DNA of 64,000 nucleotides from Desulforapulum autotrophicum HRM2. GTDB lineage: Bacteria > Desulfobacterota > Desulfobacteria > Desulfobacterales > Desulfobacteraceae. The stretch covers positions 4,038,001 to 4,102,000 of the forward strand of contig NC_012108.1 in NCBI RefSeq assembly GCF_000020365.1, written 5' to 3'. Positions 27,802 to 38,146 of this stretch are shown in pieces. Positions within the stretch are counted from its first letter, which is position 1. The number at the start of each line of letters is the position of its first letter. The notes under the pieces are model-generated. The model had not been told where the DNA came from. It saw only the letters and a list, made by a program, of their open reading frames with translations, and searched no databases. The translations under genes were made by a program, and so were the position numbers.

Positions 27802-27856
27802 TTTTTAAAATTCCTTTGCATATCTATTGTTTGTCGCCATGTCATAAACGCCAGTA

Positions 27857-29170
27857 CTATCGCCTGGACTTGACACTGCCGGATTTTCCAAGAAACCCTT
27901 CGTAGTTTCGTGTAATGAGGTGGGATTCAATTTGGGAAACCGTATCAATGGATACACCGACAACAATGAGAAGTGCAGTCCCACCAAAATAAAAGGGCAC
28001 ATTGAATTTTGTCATCAGCATGGTGGGAAGCACACACACAAGGGAAACATAAACGGCTCCACCGGTAGTGATCCTTGTCAACACCCGGTCAATATACTCG
28101 GCCGTGCGTTTGCCCGGCCGGATGCCCGGGATATATCCACCGTTCTTCTTCATGTTCTCAGCCACATCATCGGGATTAAAGGTGACAGCCGTGTAAAAGA
28201 AACAGAAAAAGATGATAAAACCGACAAAGATCAAATTGTAAACAATGCTTCCAGGACTCATGGCCGCAGCAACCGTCTTCATCATGGGCAGATCAATGAA
28301 GTTTGCCAGGGTTGCCGGAAACATGATAATGGACGAGGCAAAGATAGGCGGGATAACTCCAGCCGTATTGATCTTCAAAGGGAGATGGGAGGTCTGCCCT
28401 CCGTACATTTTTCTGCCGACAACCCGTTTTGCATACTGGACCGGAATCCTACGCTGGGCCGTTTCAAAAAAGATAATGGCAGCCACTACGGCAACCATCA
28501 GGACAATCAGGATGATCAGGGAGAACACCCCCATCTCACCGGTTGACACAAGCCTCATGGTATTGGCAATGGCTATGGGCATCCTTGCCACAATACCGGC
28601 AAAAATGATCAGGGAGATACCGTTGCCGATCCCCCGCTCCGTGATCTGCTCACCAAGCCACATGATAAAGGCCGTTCCTGCCGTAAGGGTGATAACCGTC
28701 ATTAACCTGAATTCCCAGCCGGGATACATGACAATGGGCGACCCGGCAGGAGATGTCATGCTTTCAAGGCCAACACTGATTCCAAATCCCTGGATCAGAC
28801 TCAAAACAACCGTTCCATACCGGGTGTACTGGGTGATCTTTTTTCTGCCCTGTTCTCCTTCCTTGGACAACTGCTCAAGGTGGGGGATTACAACCGTCAT
28901 CAGCTGTAGAATAATTGATGCGCTGATGTAGGGCATGATTCCCAGTGCGAACACAGAGAGCCTGTCCAGAGCCCCTCCTGAAAACATGTTGAACATCGCA
29001 AAGAGTGTCCCCCTGGCATTATCGAAGAACGAAGCAAGTGCTGCTCCGTCAATACCCGGCGTGGGAACATGAACCCCAACACGGTAAACAAACAGCAAGG
29101 CAAATGTGATCAAAAGCTTCCGTTTCAGTTCAGGAAGTTTGAGTATGTTCTGGTATCCGCGCTCAATCAT
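27857..29170 (-). CDS. secY: Preprotein translocase subunit SecY
   Basis: 437-residue channel subunit of the Sec translocon with ten predicted membrane helices. It begins [30 protein letters not shown]. The plug region ([27 protein letters not shown]) and [21 protein letters not shown] plus [11 protein letters not shown] are present. It follows rplO by 20 nt as the last large gene of the spc set. Partner SecE is in the same cluster at 52.4 kb. Confidence 0.97.
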   Translation of the reverse strand: MIERGYQNILKLPELKRKLLITFALLFVYRVGVHVPTPGIDGAALASFFDNARGTLFAMFNMFSGGALDRLSVFALGIMPYISASIILQLMTVVIPHLEQLSKEGEQGRKKITQYTRYGTVVLSLIQGFGISVGLESMTSPAGSPIVMYPGWEFRLMTVITLTAGTAFIMWLGEQITERGIGNGISLIIFAGIVARMPIAIANTMRLVSTGEMGVFSLIILIVLMVAVVAAIIFFETAQRRIPVQYAKRVVGRKMYGGQTSHLPLKINTAGVIPPIFASSIIMFPATLANFIDLPMMKTVAAAMSPGSIVYNLIFVGFIIFFCFFYTAVTFNPDDVAENMKKNGGYIPGIRPGKRTAEYIDRVLTRITTGGAVYVSLVCVLPTMLMTKFNVPFYFGGTALLIVVGVSIDTVSQIESHLITRNYEGFLGKSGSVKSRR

Positions 29171-29190
29171 TTATAAGGCCTCAGATTCGA

Positions 29191-29628
29191 TTATAATTCT
29201 ATGGAACCACCGGCGGCTTCGATCTTCTGCCTGGCGGTTTTACTGACAAGACACTGTTTAAAGGTAAAGGCTTTGGACACCTCACCGTCACCCAGGATCT
29301 TAACCTTGTCAAACATGCCCTTGATCAGACCAGTCTGCTTAAGGGCGGCCACATCAATAACCGCCTTATCCTCAAACCGGTCAAGGTCTGAAAGATTAAC
29401 GATAAGGATACTTTTTGCAAGGATATTTTTAAATCCGCGCTTGGGCAACCGGCGGTGAAGGGGCATCTGACCACCTTCAAAACCAGGTCTTGTTCCACCA
29501 CCAGACCGCTGGTTGTGGCCCTTGTTTCCCCGGGTTGAGGTTCCGCCCATACCTGATCCCGGGCCTCTTCCAACACGTTTTCTTTTTTTACGACTCCCCT
29601 CTGAGGGTGAGAGTTCATGTAGCTTCAT
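29191..29628 (-). CDS. rplO: 50S ribosomal protein L15
   Basis: 145-residue L15. The N-terminus MKLHELSPSEGSRKKRKRVGRG and the Gly/Arg-rich extension (GSGMGGTSTRGNKGHNQRSGG) are diagnostic. A globular C-terminal part follows. It begins immediately after the rpmD stop. Confidence 0.97.
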   Translation of the reverse strand: MKLHELSPSEGSRKKRKRVGRGPGSGMGGTSTRGNKGHNQRSGGGTRPGFEGGQMPLHRRLPKRGFKNILAKSILIVNLSDLDRFEDKAVIDVAALKQTGLIKGMFDKVKILGDGEVSKAFTFKQCLVSKTARQKIEAAGGSIEL

Positions 29629-29811
29629 TTAAACCTCCTCCACGGTAACCAGATGAGGAATCTTCTTAACCATGCCCATGATTGCAGGGTTATTCGTATG
29701 CTCAACCGTCATATGCATTCTTTTCAAACCAAGGGCCCGTACGATCCTTCGATGTTTTTCATTGCGGCCCACCAGGCTTCTGACCTGTGTAATCTTTAGT
29801 TTACCTGACAT
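29629..29811 (-). CDS. rpmD: 50S ribosomal protein L30
   Basis: 60-residue L30: SGKLKITQVRSLVGRNEKHR and RALGLKRMHMTVEH. A reading frame extending 23 residues further upstream runs into rpsE. The ATG at 29811, preceded by AAGGGGCTTGAG, gives the normal family length. It abuts rplO. Confidence 0.95.
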   Translation of the reverse strand: MSGKLKITQVRSLVGRNEKHRRIVRALGLKRMHMTVEHTNNPAIMGMVKKIPHLVTVEEV

Positions 29812-29824
29812 CTCAAGCCCCTTC

Positions 29825-30319
29825 CTAAATATCTTCAGGACGAAGGCCGCGTCGTCTGGCAACCTCATCCTTGGTTTCAAGTGACTTCAGCCCGGCCATG
29901 GTAGCTCTGACAACGTTATGGGTGTTGTTGGTGCCGATACATTTGGTTAAAATATCGGTAACACCCGCTGCCTCGAGAACCGCGCGAACGCCGCCACCTG
30001 CAATGACACCCGTACCTGGAGAGGCCGGTTTCAACATAACCCTACCTGCACCTGCCCGTCCAACGATTTCAAAGGGGATGGTACCGTCAAGTATGGAAAC
30101 TTTAGTCATGGATTTTTTTGCCTTTTCAAGGCCTTTACGAATGGCCTCGGGAACTTCACCGGCCTTGCCTAAGCCGTAGCCGACACTGCCTTCACCGTCA
30201 CCAACGACCACGAGGGCGCTGAAGCTGAAATTTCTACCGCCCTTTACGACCTTTGCGACCCTGTTGATTTTAACAACCTTGTCGATCAACAGGCTATCTT
30301 CTGCATGATTTTGTGCCAA
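29825..30319 (-). CDS. rpsE: 30S ribosomal protein S5
   Basis: 164-residue S5, involved in decoding fidelity and mRNA helicase function. The N-terminal dsRBD-like domain has [21 protein letters not shown] and [17 protein letters not shown]. The C-terminal domain has [21 protein letters not shown]. The start codon is TTG at 30319 with GGAGG 7 nt upstream. Confidence 0.97.
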   Translation of the reverse strand: MAQNHAEDSLLIDKVVKINRVAKVVKGGRNFSFSALVVVGDGEGSVGYGLGKAGEVPEAIRKGLEKAKKSMTKVSILDGTIPFEIVGRAGAGRVMLKPASPGTGVIAGGGVRAVLEAAGVTDILTKCIGTNNTHNVVRATMAGLKSLETKDEVARRRGLRPEDI

Positions 30320-30334
30320 GGGACTCCCTCCTTA

Positions 30335-30703
30335 TTAGAAATTCAGCCCGGCTTCCCGAGCTCCGTCTGAAAGTGCTTTTACCCGTCCGTGATAGAGGAA
30401 ACCATTTCTGTCAAAGACAACTTTTGAGATTCCCTTTTCAAGAGCCCTTGCGCCGACCAGGCGTCCGATTGCCGTAGCCGCATCCTTTCCCACCAACTTA
30501 TCTTTATTCTCAATGAACTCTTTGTCCAGGGTAGACGCCGCTGCAAGGGTAGACCCTGTAACATCGTCGATGACCTGGGCATAAATATGGGCAGAGCTTC
30601 TGAATACACAGAGCCTGGGTCGCTCCCCGGTACCAGTAATCCGCTTCCTGATTCTTTTTTGTCTTTTAAGCCTTGAAACAAGCCTTGTGGATTTATTTGC
30701 CAT
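30335..30703 (-). CDS. rplR: 50S ribosomal protein L18
   Basis: 122-residue 5S rRNA-binding protein. Blocks are [38 protein letters not shown] and [26 protein letters not shown]. It lies between rplF and rpsE as usual. Confidence 0.97.
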   Translation of the reverse strand: MANKSTRLVSRLKRQKRIRKRITGTGERPRLCVFRSSAHIYAQVIDDVTGSTLAAASTLDKEFIENKDKLVGKDAATAIGRLVGARALEKGISKVVFDRNGFLYHGRVKALSDGAREAGLNF

Positions 30704-30724
30704 AATAGTCTATTCCTGATTTCG

Positions 30725-31267
30725 TTATTTAGCTGCAGCCTTTCCGGCCTTTTTGATTATTCGTTCGTCAGAATACATGATCCCCTTGCCTTTATAAGGC
30801 TCCGGCGGTCTGATCCTTCGAATTCTTGCTGCAGTCTCACCCACGATTTCCTTGTCAATACCCGACAAAGAAAGGGTTGTATTTTTTTCAACGAGTGCGG
30901 AAATGCCCTTAGGCAGCTCAAAATTCACAGGATTGGAATAACCCACATTGAGCACAACTGTGTTGCCGTTAACCTCGGCCCGGTATCCGATACCGTTCAA
31001 CAGAAGTTTTTTCTCGTACCCGACAGATACACCAGTGATCATGTTTGCCACCAACGACCGAAACAGCCCCTGGAGGGCCACAGTCTTTCGATCTTGATCG
31101 TCGGTAACTGAAACGTTGACCATACCATTTTCTATCGCCAATTTTACAGCCGGATGCAGACTACGGTCAAGGGAACCTTTAGGGCCTTTAATGGAAATCA
31201 AATCACCCTTTACACTCACTTCGACCTTTTCGGGAATCTGGACCGGCTTTTTACCTATTCGTGACAT
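30725..31267 (-). CDS. rplF: 50S ribosomal protein L6
   Basis: 180-residue L6 near the sarcin-ricin loop. It starts MSRIGKKPVQIPEKVEVSV, with SIKGPKGSLDRSLH and the C-terminal signature RIRRIRPPEPYKGKGIMYSDE. Confidence 0.97.
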   Translation of the reverse strand: MSRIGKKPVQIPEKVEVSVKGDLISIKGPKGSLDRSLHPAVKLAIENGMVNVSVTDDQDRKTVALQGLFRSLVANMITGVSVGYEKKLLLNGIGYRAEVNGNTVVLNVGYSNPVNFELPKGISALVEKNTTLSLSGIDKEIVGETAARIRRIRPPEPYKGKGIMYSDERIIKKAGKAAAK

Positions 31268-31281
31268 TTATCCCTCCAATG

Positions 31282-31677
31282 TTACCAGATGTTGCAGAGG
31301 ACTTCGCCGCCCACGTTCTCTTTTTTAGCCTGTTTATCCGTCATCAAACCCTTTGATGTGGATAGAATCGATATGCCTAAACCATTTAGAACTGATTTTA
31401 TTTCCTTGGATTTTGTATACATCCTGCGACCGGGTTTACTCACCCGCTCAAGGCCATAAATCACTGGTTTGTCAGCCACGTACTTAAGGTACACACGAAG
31501 AATCCCCTGCTTGTCATCTTCAACAAACTTGTAATTCTTGATGTATCCTTGTTCTTTCAGCACCCGCGCCAGCTCTAACTTAAGCTTTGACCCGGGGATA
31601 TCCACCTTGGCAAACTCTGCTTTAGCACCATTTCTGATTCTGGTAAGCATGTCCGCAACTGGATCACTCATTGCCAT
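31282..31677 (-). CDS. rpsH: 30S ribosomal protein S8
   Basis: 131-residue S8, 16S rRNA binder that often autoregulates the spc operon by binding the rplE region. It starts MAMSDPVADMLTRIRNG; the C-terminus has ISILSTSKGLMTDKQAKKENVGGE. GGAG at good spacing supports the first ATG. Confidence 0.97.
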   Translation of the reverse strand: MAMSDPVADMLTRIRNGAKAEFAKVDIPGSKLKLELARVLKEQGYIKNYKFVEDDKQGILRVYLKYVADKPVIYGLERVSKPGRRMYTKSKEIKSVLNGLGISILSTSKGLMTDKQAKKENVGGEVLCNIW

Positions 31678-31743
31678 AATTTTCTCCTGAACGTTACCTT
31701 TTGTTCTGCAGGGTGTTGCCCTGCCCGCCGGTGGTCTCTATTA

Positions 31744-31929
31744 TTACCAGCTCGATTTAGTCACTCCGGGAAGCTTCCCTGCAGAAGCAAGGTCCCGGAA
31801 ACAGATTCTACAAATTCCCGCTTTTCTGATAAATCCCCGTGGTCGACCGCAGATGGGACACCGATTATAGGCGCGTACCCCAAATTTAGGCGCTCGTGCC
31901 GCCTTTGCGATAAGACTTTTTTTAGCCAA
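31744..31929 (-). CDS. rpsN: 30S ribosomal protein S14 type Z
   Basis: 61-residue zinc-binding S14 with CPICGRPRG and ICRICF cysteine pairs (C+ form). The start is TTG at 31929, with AGGAGG 5 nt upstream. Longer in-frame readings run into rplE and lack a ribosome site. Between rplE and rpsH as normal. Confidence 0.95.
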   Translation of the reverse strand: MAKKSLIAKAARAPKFGVRAYNRCPICGRPRGFIRKAGICRICFRDLASAGKLPGVTKSSW

Positions 31930-32015
31930 ATCACCCTCCTTAAAATGCTTGCAATACGCAGTGTCGAGGTTGGACAAAAACTGCCAACCCCCCACTGCAT
32001 TGAATCAAAAAACCA

Positions 32016-32555
32016 TCAGTTTTTAAAGGGCATCCCAAACTGTTTCAGGAGTTCCTTGCCCTCTTTGTCGGTCTTGGCCGTGGTAACAATGGACACATTC
32101 AGGCCCTTGATACTGTCGGTTTGGTCAAAATCGATTTCAGGGAAAATGATGTGCTCCTTAATGCCAAGGCTGTAGTTTCCATGACCGTCAAAGGCCTTAC
32201 CCGAAATCCCCCTGAAATCCCTAACACGGGGAAGGGTTATGTTGATGAGCTTCAAGAGGAAATCATACATCTTTTCCCGCCTGAGGGTTACCATACAACC
32301 GATGGGCATTCCTTCACGCAGCTTAAATGCGGCAATGGATTTTTTTGCCTTGGTAATGACCGGTCGCTGGCCGGCAATCAGAGCAAGGTCCTCAACAGCA
32401 GAGTCCAGCAACTTTACATTATTAATGGCCTCACCCAATCCGATATTAAGCACAATCTTATCGAGCTTGGGCACCTCCATGGGGTTCTTATAACCAAAGG
32501 TTTCCTTGAGGCCGGGTACTATTTCTTTTTCATACATCTCTTTAAGCGTTGTCAT
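32016..32555 (-). CDS. rplE: 50S ribosomal protein L5
   Basis: 179-residue 5S rRNA-binding protein. It starts [20 protein letters not shown] and has [33 protein letters not shown] and [29 protein letters not shown] precedes the ATG. Confidence 0.97.
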   Translation of the reverse strand: MTTLKEMYEKEIVPGLKETFGYKNPMEVPKLDKIVLNIGLGEAINNVKLLDSAVEDLALIAGQRPVITKAKKSIAAFKLREGMPIGCMVTLRREKMYDFLLKLINITLPRVRDFRGISGKAFDGHGNYSLGIKEHIIFPEIDFDQTDSIKGLNVSIVTTAKTDKEGKELLKQFGMPFKN

Positions 32556-32573
32556 TTCGCTCCTCCGGGTATC

Positions 32574-32903
32574 CTAGGCATCAATCTGCTCGTTACAGCT
32601 CTTGCAGATTCTCACCTTTTTCCCGTCCTCCAGCTGCTTGATTCCGACTCTCACCGGTTTGATGCAGCTGTTGCACATGATCATGAGATTCGAACAGTCC
32701 ACAGGCATGGGTTTATCCACAATACCACCCTGGGGATTTGCTTGAGTCGGCCTTTGATGAATTTTTGCCACATTGATATTTTCCACAACGGCTCGGTTTT
32801 TCTTTCTGAGCACCTTGAGGACCTTACCGATCTTTCCCTTGTCCTTACCGGTAAGTACCTTTACTTTATCTTCTTTTTTAATTTTTAACTTGAAATTTTC
32901 CAT
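32574..32903 (-). CDS. rplX: 50S ribosomal protein L24
   Basis: 109-residue L24 assembly initiator. The KOW motif is near residues 8-35 ([20 protein letters not shown]). A C-terminal pair of CxxC motifs (CNSC and CKSC) probably binds zinc. The ATG at 32903 follows GGAG by 6 nt; an in-frame TTG 12 nt earlier overlaps that ribosome site and is rejected. Confidence 0.95.
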   Translation of the reverse strand: MENFKLKIKKEDKVKVLTGKDKGKIGKVLKVLRKKNRAVVENINVAKIHQRPTQANPQGGIVDKPMPVDCSNLMIMCNSCIKPVRVGIKQLEDGKKVRICKSCNEQIDA

Positions 32904-32926
32904 AGGTTTCTCCAAAAACCGAGCAG

Positions 32927-33295
32927 TTAAAGCACCTCGGGAGCAAGGGAGATGATCTTCATGAACCGCTTGGCACGAAGTTCCCTGGCTACGGGTCCGA
33001 ATATTCGGGTTCCAATGGGCTCGTTGGAAGCATTGATGATAACGGCAGAATTGTCGTCAAATCGAATCATGGAACCATCAGGTCTTGAAACCTCTTTCTT
33101 GGTTCTCACAATCACGGCCTTGACCACATCGCCCTTTTTCACCTTGGCATTGGGTATCGCCTCTTTAACAGAGACGACAATTACGTCACCAATACCAGCA
33201 TAACGCCGCTTTGAGCCGCCAAGCACCTTGATGCAATAGAGCTCCTTGGCACCGGAGTTGTCTGCTACAGTTAGTCTTGTCTCGGTCTGAATCAT
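32927..33295 (-). CDS. rplN: 50S ribosomal protein L14
   Basis: 122-residue L14 at the subunit interface. It starts [24 protein letters not shown] and has [13 protein letters not shown] and [14 protein letters not shown]. Confidence 0.97.
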   Translation of the reverse strand: MIQTETRLTVADNSGAKELYCIKVLGGSKRRYAGIGDVIVVSVKEAIPNAKVKKGDVVKAVIVRTKKEVSRPDGSMIRFDDNSAVIINASNEPIGTRIFGPVARELRAKRFMKIISLAPEVL

Positions 33296-33313
33296 TTTTC
33301 AACTCCTCTCAAA

Positions 33314-33571
33314 TCAAACTGCCTTTTTGACAATCTCACTGACGCGAAATCTCTTGGTTTTGCTCAAAGGTCTTGACTCGGTTATCTTGACCATGTCGCC
33401 GATCTGGCACAGCTGGGTTTCGTCATGGGCTGCATATTTTTTATGGCTCGTGATATACTTTTTGTATACCCTATGCTGAACAAGACGTTCCACCTCTACG
33501 ACGACGGACTTATCCATTTTATTTGATACAACAGTACCTAAAAGTACTCTTTTTCTTCCTCTTTCATTCAT
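33314..33571 (-). CDS. rpsQ: 30S ribosomal protein S17
   Basis: 85-residue S17 OB-fold protein. [21 protein letters not shown] and [13 protein letters not shown] are diagnostic. The ATG at 33571 matches family N-termini; an in-frame TTG at 33589 would add six residues. Neither start has a strong ribosome site, so translation is probably coupled to rpmC. Confidence 0.95.
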   Translation of the reverse strand: MNERGRKRVLLGTVVSNKMDKSVVVEVERLVQHRVYKKYITSHKKYAAHDETQLCQIGDMVKITESRPLSKTKRFRVSEIVKKAV

Positions 33572-33590
33572 GGCAGCAACTTTTCTCAAA

Positions 33591-33788
33591 TTAGCTAATG
33601 TTTAAATTCATTTCCCGGCAGACGGTCATCAGTCTTGCAATATCCTTACGGATGGATGGGAGAATGGCTGTATTTTCGAGCTGACCAACACCATGCTGAA
33701 AGCGCAGATTAAAGAACTCTTTTTTCAGCTCAGTCAGTTTCCCAGTAATTTCCTGGGCACTCATCTCTCTTATCTCAGATATCTTCAT
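33591..33788 (-). CDS. rpmC: 50S ribosomal protein L29
   Basis: 65-residue helical L29 near the exit tunnel. [18 protein letters not shown] and [19 protein letters not shown] fit the family. The ATG at 33788 has GGAG upstream and overlaps the rplP stop region by a few nt; a longer in-frame reading is not needed. Confidence 0.95.
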   Translation of the reverse strand: MKISEIREMSAQEITGKLTELKKEFFNLRFQHGVGQLENTAILPSIRKDIARLMTVCREMNLNIS

Positions 33789-33792
33789 TGGC

Positions 33793-34200
33793 CTAGCTCC
33801 TTTCCACAAATCTGGTTTTTACGGAAAGTTTATGGGCCGCAAGACGGAGAGCCTCTTTGGCAAGCTCCCGGGGAACCCCTTCCATTTCATAAAGGATTCT
33901 GCCGGGCCTGATTGCCGCAACCCATGCATCCGTTGGACCTTTACCCTTACCCATCCTGACTTCAGCAGGTTTTTTGGTAACCGGTTTGTCCGGAAAAAAC
34001 CGGATCCAGGTCTTTCCTGTTCTCTTGATCTTACGGGTCAGGGCAATACGAGCAGCTTCTATCTGACGTGCATTTATATATCCGCATTCGGTAGCCTGGA
34101 GCCCGAAATCACCAAATGTGAGATCAGTACCTCCAGTGGGTTTACCCTTAAGGCGACCCCTCATCCGTTTACGGTATTTCATTTTTTTAGGACTCAGCAT
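33793..34200 (-). CDS. rplP: 50S ribosomal protein L16
   Basis: 135-residue L16 at the A-site/peptidyl transferase region. It starts [19 protein letters not shown], with [21 protein letters not shown] and [14 protein letters not shown]. Confidence 0.97.
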   Translation of the reverse strand: MLSPKKMKYRKRMRGRLKGKPTGGTDLTFGDFGLQATECGYINARQIEAARIALTRKIKRTGKTWIRFFPDKPVTKKPAEVRMGKGKGPTDAWVAAIRPGRILYEMEGVPRELAKEALRLAAHKLSVKTRFVERS

Positions 34201-34224
34201 TTATTCATCTCCTAACTGACTCAT

Positions 34225-34872
34225 TTACGCTTTTACGTTTCGATCCGCCTTCAAGACTTCACCCTTGAAGATAAAGGTCTTGATACCGATGGCGCCATAA
34301 GTGGTCTTTGCTTCGGTAAAACCGTAATCCACATCTGCCCTCAGGGTGTGAAGGGGAATTCGGCCTTCTTTGTACCACTCGGTTCTGGCCATCTCTGCAC
34401 CACCCAGACGTCCGGAACAGATGATCTTGATGCCCTGGGCTCCAAAACGCATGGCAGAAGAGACGCTTCTCTTCATGGCCCGCCTAAAAGCGATTCTTCG
34501 TTCAAGCTGGGCGGAAATGTTCTCAGCAACAAGCTGGGCATCAATTTCAGGACGACGGATTTCCTGGATATCGATGAGCACCTCAGGGGTGATCATTTGC
34601 TCGATCTCTTTTTTAAGAAGAGCGATCTCACTCCCCTTTTTACCGATAATGATTCCAGGCCTTGCAGCAAACACCCTGATCCTGATCCGTTTTGTGAAAC
34701 GCTCAATTTCTATCTTTGAAATACCGGCATGGAAAAGTTTCTTCTTGAGAAACGCCCTGAGCTTGTAGTCTTCAAAAACAAAATCAGCGTAGTTTTTATC
34801 TGCGTACCACCTGGAATCCCAGGTTTTAACGATGTTTAATCTTAATCCGATTGGATTTACTTTCTGGCCCAA
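34225..34872 (-). CDS. rpsC: 30S ribosomal protein S3
   Basis: 215-residue S3 with an N-terminal KH domain ([21 protein letters not shown]) and a C-terminal domain ([20 protein letters not shown]). The start is TTG at 34872 preceded by [22 protein letters not shown]-terminus is exactly as expected, so the TTG start is secure. Confidence 0.97.
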   Translation of the reverse strand: MGQKVNPIGLRLNIVKTWDSRWYADKNYADFVFEDYKLRAFLKKKLFHAGISKIEIERFTKRIRIRVFAARPGIIIGKKGSEIALLKKEIEQMITPEVLIDIQEIRRPEIDAQLVAENISAQLERRIAFRRAMKRSVSSAMRFGAQGIKIICSGRLGGAEMARTEWYKEGRIPLHTLRADVDYGFTEAKTTYGAIGIKTFIFKGEVLKADRNVKA

Positions 34873-34890
34873 GCCTTCGCCCTCCCTTTA

Positions 34891-35226
34891 TTAGACCGTT
34901 GCATCGACAATGACAGTAAGGTGACTGGATCTTTTCAGAATCCGTGCGCCTCTGCCCCTGGCCCTGGCCCTGAAACGTTTGAGCGTCGGACCCTGGTCAA
35001 CAATAATGTTCTTCACCCTGAGATCGTCAACATCCATCTCATGGTTGTGCTCAGCATTGGCAACGGCAGAGCTGAGGGCTTTTGCTATGATTTCTGCGGC
35101 CTTTAAGGGCATGAACTTTAACAGGTTCAATGCGTCTTCAACCTTTTGTCCTTTGATGACATCCACCGGGCCACGTAACTTCTGCGGGGATATACGAACA
35201 TATTTTGTAACTGATTTAACTTCCAT
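34891..35226 (-). CDS. rplV: 50S ribosomal protein L22
   Basis: 111-residue L22 lining the exit tunnel. [31 protein letters not shown] and the tunnel-loop region [19 protein letters not shown] are intact; no macrolide-resistance type deletion is visible. Confidence 0.97.
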
Positions 35227-35258
35227 CTCAATATCCTTTAGCTTTTAAACCCGCCGGG

Positions 35259-35537
35259 TTATCTCATCTTGGCTTTTTTGTCGCCAGCGTGCCCGTAGAA
35301 GGTACGGGTTGGGGAGAATTCTCCGAGTTTATGGCCCACCATGTTTTCAGTTACAAAAACCGGGACAAATTTTTTGCCATTGTGCACAGCAAGGGTAAGG
35401 CCAACCATATCCGGAAATATGGTGGATCTCCTTGACCAGGTCTTGATGACCTTTTTGCTTCTCGTTTCCTGTGCAACCAGCACCTTATTTAAAAGCTCCT
35501 GGGCGATGTACGGGCCTTTTTTTAACGATCTTGGCAT
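35259..35537 (-). CDS. rpsS: 30S ribosomal protein S19
   Basis: 92-residue S19. It starts [19 protein letters not shown] and has [22 protein letters not shown] and [13 protein letters not shown]. Confidence 0.97.
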
Positions 35538-35550
35538 ATCAGATCACCTA

Positions 35551-36381
35551 TTATTTCCTTTTAGCTCTTCTTTTAATGATGTACTGATCGGATTTCTTGT
35601 TTGTCCGTGTTCTGTAACCCTTTGCAGGTGTTCCCCACGGGCTGCAAGGATGCCTGCCGCCTGAAGATCTACCCTCACCACCACCCATGGGATGATCCAC
35701 GGGGTTCATTGCTACACCTCTGACTGACGGACGACGGCCAAGCCATCTTGCGCGACCGGCCTTTCCAAGCTTTAGATCGCCGTGCTTTTCATTACCAATC
35801 CGTCCAATGGTTGCCTTGCACTTAAGATGAATCATGCGAACTTCACCCGACGGTAACAACACCTGGGCGTATTTTCCCTCTTTAGCCATGAGCCGTGCAA
35901 AGGCTCCAGCACTTCTTACAACCTGGCCGCCCTTTTCTACCTTAAGTTCGATGTTGTGGATACGGGTTCCCAGGGGAATGTTCTCCAAAGGAAGGCAGTT
36001 ACCCGGCTTGATATCGGCTTCAGGTCCTGTCTCGATAAGATCACCTACATTGATCTCCCTGGGTGCCAGGATATAACGTTTTTCACCGTCGGCATACACA
36101 AGAAGGGCAATACGTGCACTTCTGTTGGGATCATACTCTATGGATGAAACCTTGGCCGGAATTCCGTCCTTGTCACGCTTGAAATCGATAATACGATAGT
36201 GGCGTTTGGCTCCACCACCCTTGTGGCGACTGGTAATTCTACCGTTTACATTACGACCACCCGTCTTTTTAAGCCTTGAAAGAAGACCCTTTTCCGGCTG
36301 GGTCTTTGTAATCTCTTCAAAGGAATGGTATTCCTGAGCTCTTCTTCCGGGTGATGTCGGTTTTGTCTTTAATATTGACAT
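35551..36381 (-). CDS. rplB: 50S ribosomal protein L2
   Basis: 276-residue L2, close to the peptidyl transferase centre. N-terminal [19 protein letters not shown] and the C-terminal [21 protein letters not shown] with the conserved His are present. Confidence 0.97.
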   Translation of the reverse strand: MSILKTKPTSPGRRAQEYHSFEEITKTQPEKGLLSRLKKTGGRNVNGRITSRHKGGGAKRHYRIIDFKRDKDGIPAKVSSIEYDPNRSARIALLVYADGEKRYILAPREINVGDLIETGPEADIKPGNCLPLENIPLGTRIHNIELKVEKGGQVVRSAGAFARLMAKEGKYAQVLLPSGEVRMIHLKCKATIGRIGNEKHGDLKLGKAGRARWLGRRPSVRGVAMNPVDHPMGGGEGRSSGGRHPCSPWGTPAKGYRTRTNKKSDQYIIKRRAKRK

Positions 36382-36393
36382 GTTTACCTCTTT

Positions 36394-36681
36394 TTAAACA
36401 CCTTCAAAAAAATCAATTCTCTGCCCAGGCATAAGCTTGACAATGGCTTTTTTCCAATTGCGCCTCTTTCCGACAATCCGGCCACGCTGTTTCACCTTGC
36501 CCTTAACCTGCATGGTTTTAACGGCCTGGACCCTGGTATTGAAAATTTTTTCAATTGCGTTTTTAATATCTACCCGGTTTGCGTCTCTTGCGACCTCAAA
36601 AGTGATCTGGTTGTCAGTCTCTTTTTGCAGATTGGTCTTCTCAGTATTGATGGGGCGTCTTATGATGTCATACTCTCTCAT
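36394..36681 (-). CDS. rplW: 50S ribosomal protein L23
   Basis: 95-residue L23 at the tunnel exit, docking site for trigger factor and [15 protein letters not shown] and [20 protein letters not shown] fit. The start overlaps the rplD stop (ATGA), so it is translationally coupled. Confidence 0.96.
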   Translation of the reverse strand: MREYDIIRRPINTEKTNLQKETDNQITFEVARDANRVDIKNAIEKIFNTRVQAVKTMQVKGKVKQRGRIVGKRRNWKKAIVKLMPGQRIDFFEGV

Positions 36682-37301
36682 CGTGTAAACCTCCCCTCAA
36701 TTTCTTTGATTGCTGATTCTATCAAAAGGAGATTGTCGTATTTAAGAATGTCATATACGTTCAAGCCTTCTGTTCGGATTACCTTCACATCCGGAATATT
36801 TCTGGCGGAAAGAACAAGATTTCTGTCGTCTCCGTCAATGACGATCAGGGTGTTTTTCAGGCCCAGATGATCAATAATAGAATCAAATTCCTTGGTCTTG
36901 ATCGAATCCATAGCAAAGGTGTCGATCACCGAAAGTTCGTTGGCAGCAAGCTTTGAGCTCAATGCCATTTTAAGGGCCAATGCCCTTACTTTCTTAGGAA
37001 TTGCGTATGCATAGGATCTTGGCGCAGGTCCAAAAATAACCCCGCCGCCCCTTCTAAGGGGTGATTTTACAGAACCCGAACGTGCGTTGCCGGTTCCCTT
37101 TTGCCTGTAAAGCTTTCTAGTGCTTCCAGATACCTCGGATCTGCCCTTGGACTTGGCAGTTCCGCTTCTCCGTCTAGCAAGCTGCATTCTAACCACATCA
37201 TGCAGTACGCTCTTCTTTACAGGAATGCTGAATACCTCATCAGCGAGAAAGGCCTCAGAGACCTTTTCACCTGATCTGTTTAATACATCTACAGCAGCCA
37301 T
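36678..37301 (-). CDS. rplD: 50S ribosomal protein L4
   Basis: 207-residue L4, which lines the tunnel and in E. coli autoregulates the S10 operon. [23 protein letters not shown] and [17 protein letters not shown] are diagnostic. The ATG at 37301 is right after AGGAAGG; two upstream in-frame ATGs (37316 and 37313) overlap that site. Unusually, 200 nt of non-ribosomal sequence separates it from rplC. Confidence 0.96.
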   Translation of the reverse strand: MAAVDVLNRSGEKVSEAFLADEVFSIPVKKSVLHDVVRMQLARRRSGTAKSKGRSEVSGSTRKLYRQKGTGNARSGSVKSPLRRGGGVIFGPAPRSYAYAIPKKVRALALKMALSSKLAANELSVIDTFAMDSIKTKEFDSIIDHLGLKNTLIVIDGDDRNLVLSARNIPDVKVIRTEGLNVYDILKYDNLLLIESAIKEIEGRFTR

Positions 37302-37501
37302 ATCCTTCCTCATCAAACTTTAGCGACCGTGCTTCACTGCGATAATCATTGCAATACCCACGGCCGCATTTAAGAACCGTATTGAACCCCCAAGGGGAAC
37401 CAATACAAACTTGTCTACCGGATTGAACCTGAACAACTGCCCTGTCCGGCTTAGCACTTGCCTGTGAATTTTATGGTGTCACAGGTCTTTTTGCCGTTCA
37501 G
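37302..37501 (-). other. Unusual 200-nt spacer between rplC and rplD
   Basis: Within an otherwise gap-free S10 gene set this spacer is out of place. It holds a near-perfect 13-nt direct repeat (ACCGTATTGAACC at 37376-37388 and ACCGGATTGAACC at 37417-37429 on the plus strand). A small palindromic CCCCAAGGGG lies between them. The minus strand also has a 45-codon GTG-started open frame (37457 to 37320) with a hydrophobic C-terminal half and stop 19 nt before the rplD ATG; its ribosome site is weak. A regulatory leader for rplD, a degraded insert or a small gene are all possible. Confidence 0.6.
37376..37429. repeat. Direct repeat pair in the rplC-rplD spacer
   Basis: Two 13-nt copies (37376-37388 and 37417-37429) differ at one base (ACCGTATTGAACC and ACCGGATTGAACC) and are 41 nt apart start to start. 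The intervening DNA includes CCCCCAAGGGG. Confidence 0.7.
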
Positions 37502-38125
37502 CTATACGGCCTTACGAATCTCAAGAAGTCCGGTTTTCCAGCCGGGTACGGGTCCTTTGATCATTACTAAATTTTCATCAGGTCTGATGTCAATGATCTC
37601 AAGATTTTTGACGGTCTTTCTGTCAACACCCATGTGACCGGGCATTCTTCTACCCTTCACAACCCTTGCAGGCCATGCAGAACAACCAATTGAACCTGGT
37701 TTTCGATGATTCCTGCAACCGTGGGTCTCTGGTCCCCGTGAGAAACCGTGGCGCTTGATGGTTCCGGCAAATCCACGACCCTTTGAGGTCCCCGACACAT
37801 TGACCTTGTCGCCAATGGCAAAGCCATCAAGACCAATGTTCTGGCCGACTTCAAACTCGTCAGTGTTTTCAACCCTGAACTCGCGGACAACGTTGAACCC
37901 GGTTGAACCACTCTTGGAAAAATGGCCGACCTTGGGTTTATTGCATTTTGCCAGGGCCCGCTCGTCAAATCCGAGCTGAAGGGCGTTGTAACCGTCAGTC
38001 TTCTCAGCCTTAACCTGGGTAACCACACAGGGGCCGAACCTTACGACGGTTACAGGGACAAGCGTTCCGTCTGCGGCAAAGATGCTTGTCATGCCGATTT
38101 TTTTACCTAACATTCCTTTAAACAT
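37502..38125 (-). CDS. rplC: 50S ribosomal protein L3
   Basis: 207-residue L3. It starts [20 protein letters not shown] and has [19 protein letters not shown] and [23 protein letters not shown]. The gene is 21 nt after rpsJ; 200 nt of spacer follows it before rplD. Confidence 0.97.
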   Translation of the reverse strand: MFKGMLGKKIGMTSIFAADGTLVPVTVVRFGPCVVTQVKAEKTDGYNALQLGFDERALAKCNKPKVGHFSKSGSTGFNVVREFRVENTDEFEVGQNIGLDGFAIGDKVNVSGTSKGRGFAGTIKRHGFSRGPETHGCRNHRKPGSIGCSAWPARVVKGRRMPGHMGVDRKTVKNLEIIDIRPDENLVMIKGPVPGWKTGLLEIRKAV

Positions 38126-38146
38126 GATAACTTCCTGCTCTCTTCG

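Noticed and set aside
27920-28546. Plus-strand 208-codon frame opposite secY
   Set aside because: Composition is His/Gly/Asn rich and unlike a protein; secY on the other strand is certain.
32121-32888. Plus-strand 255-codon frame across rplE and rplX
   Set aside because: It spans two confirmed ribosomal genes and their junction, so it is a chance frame.
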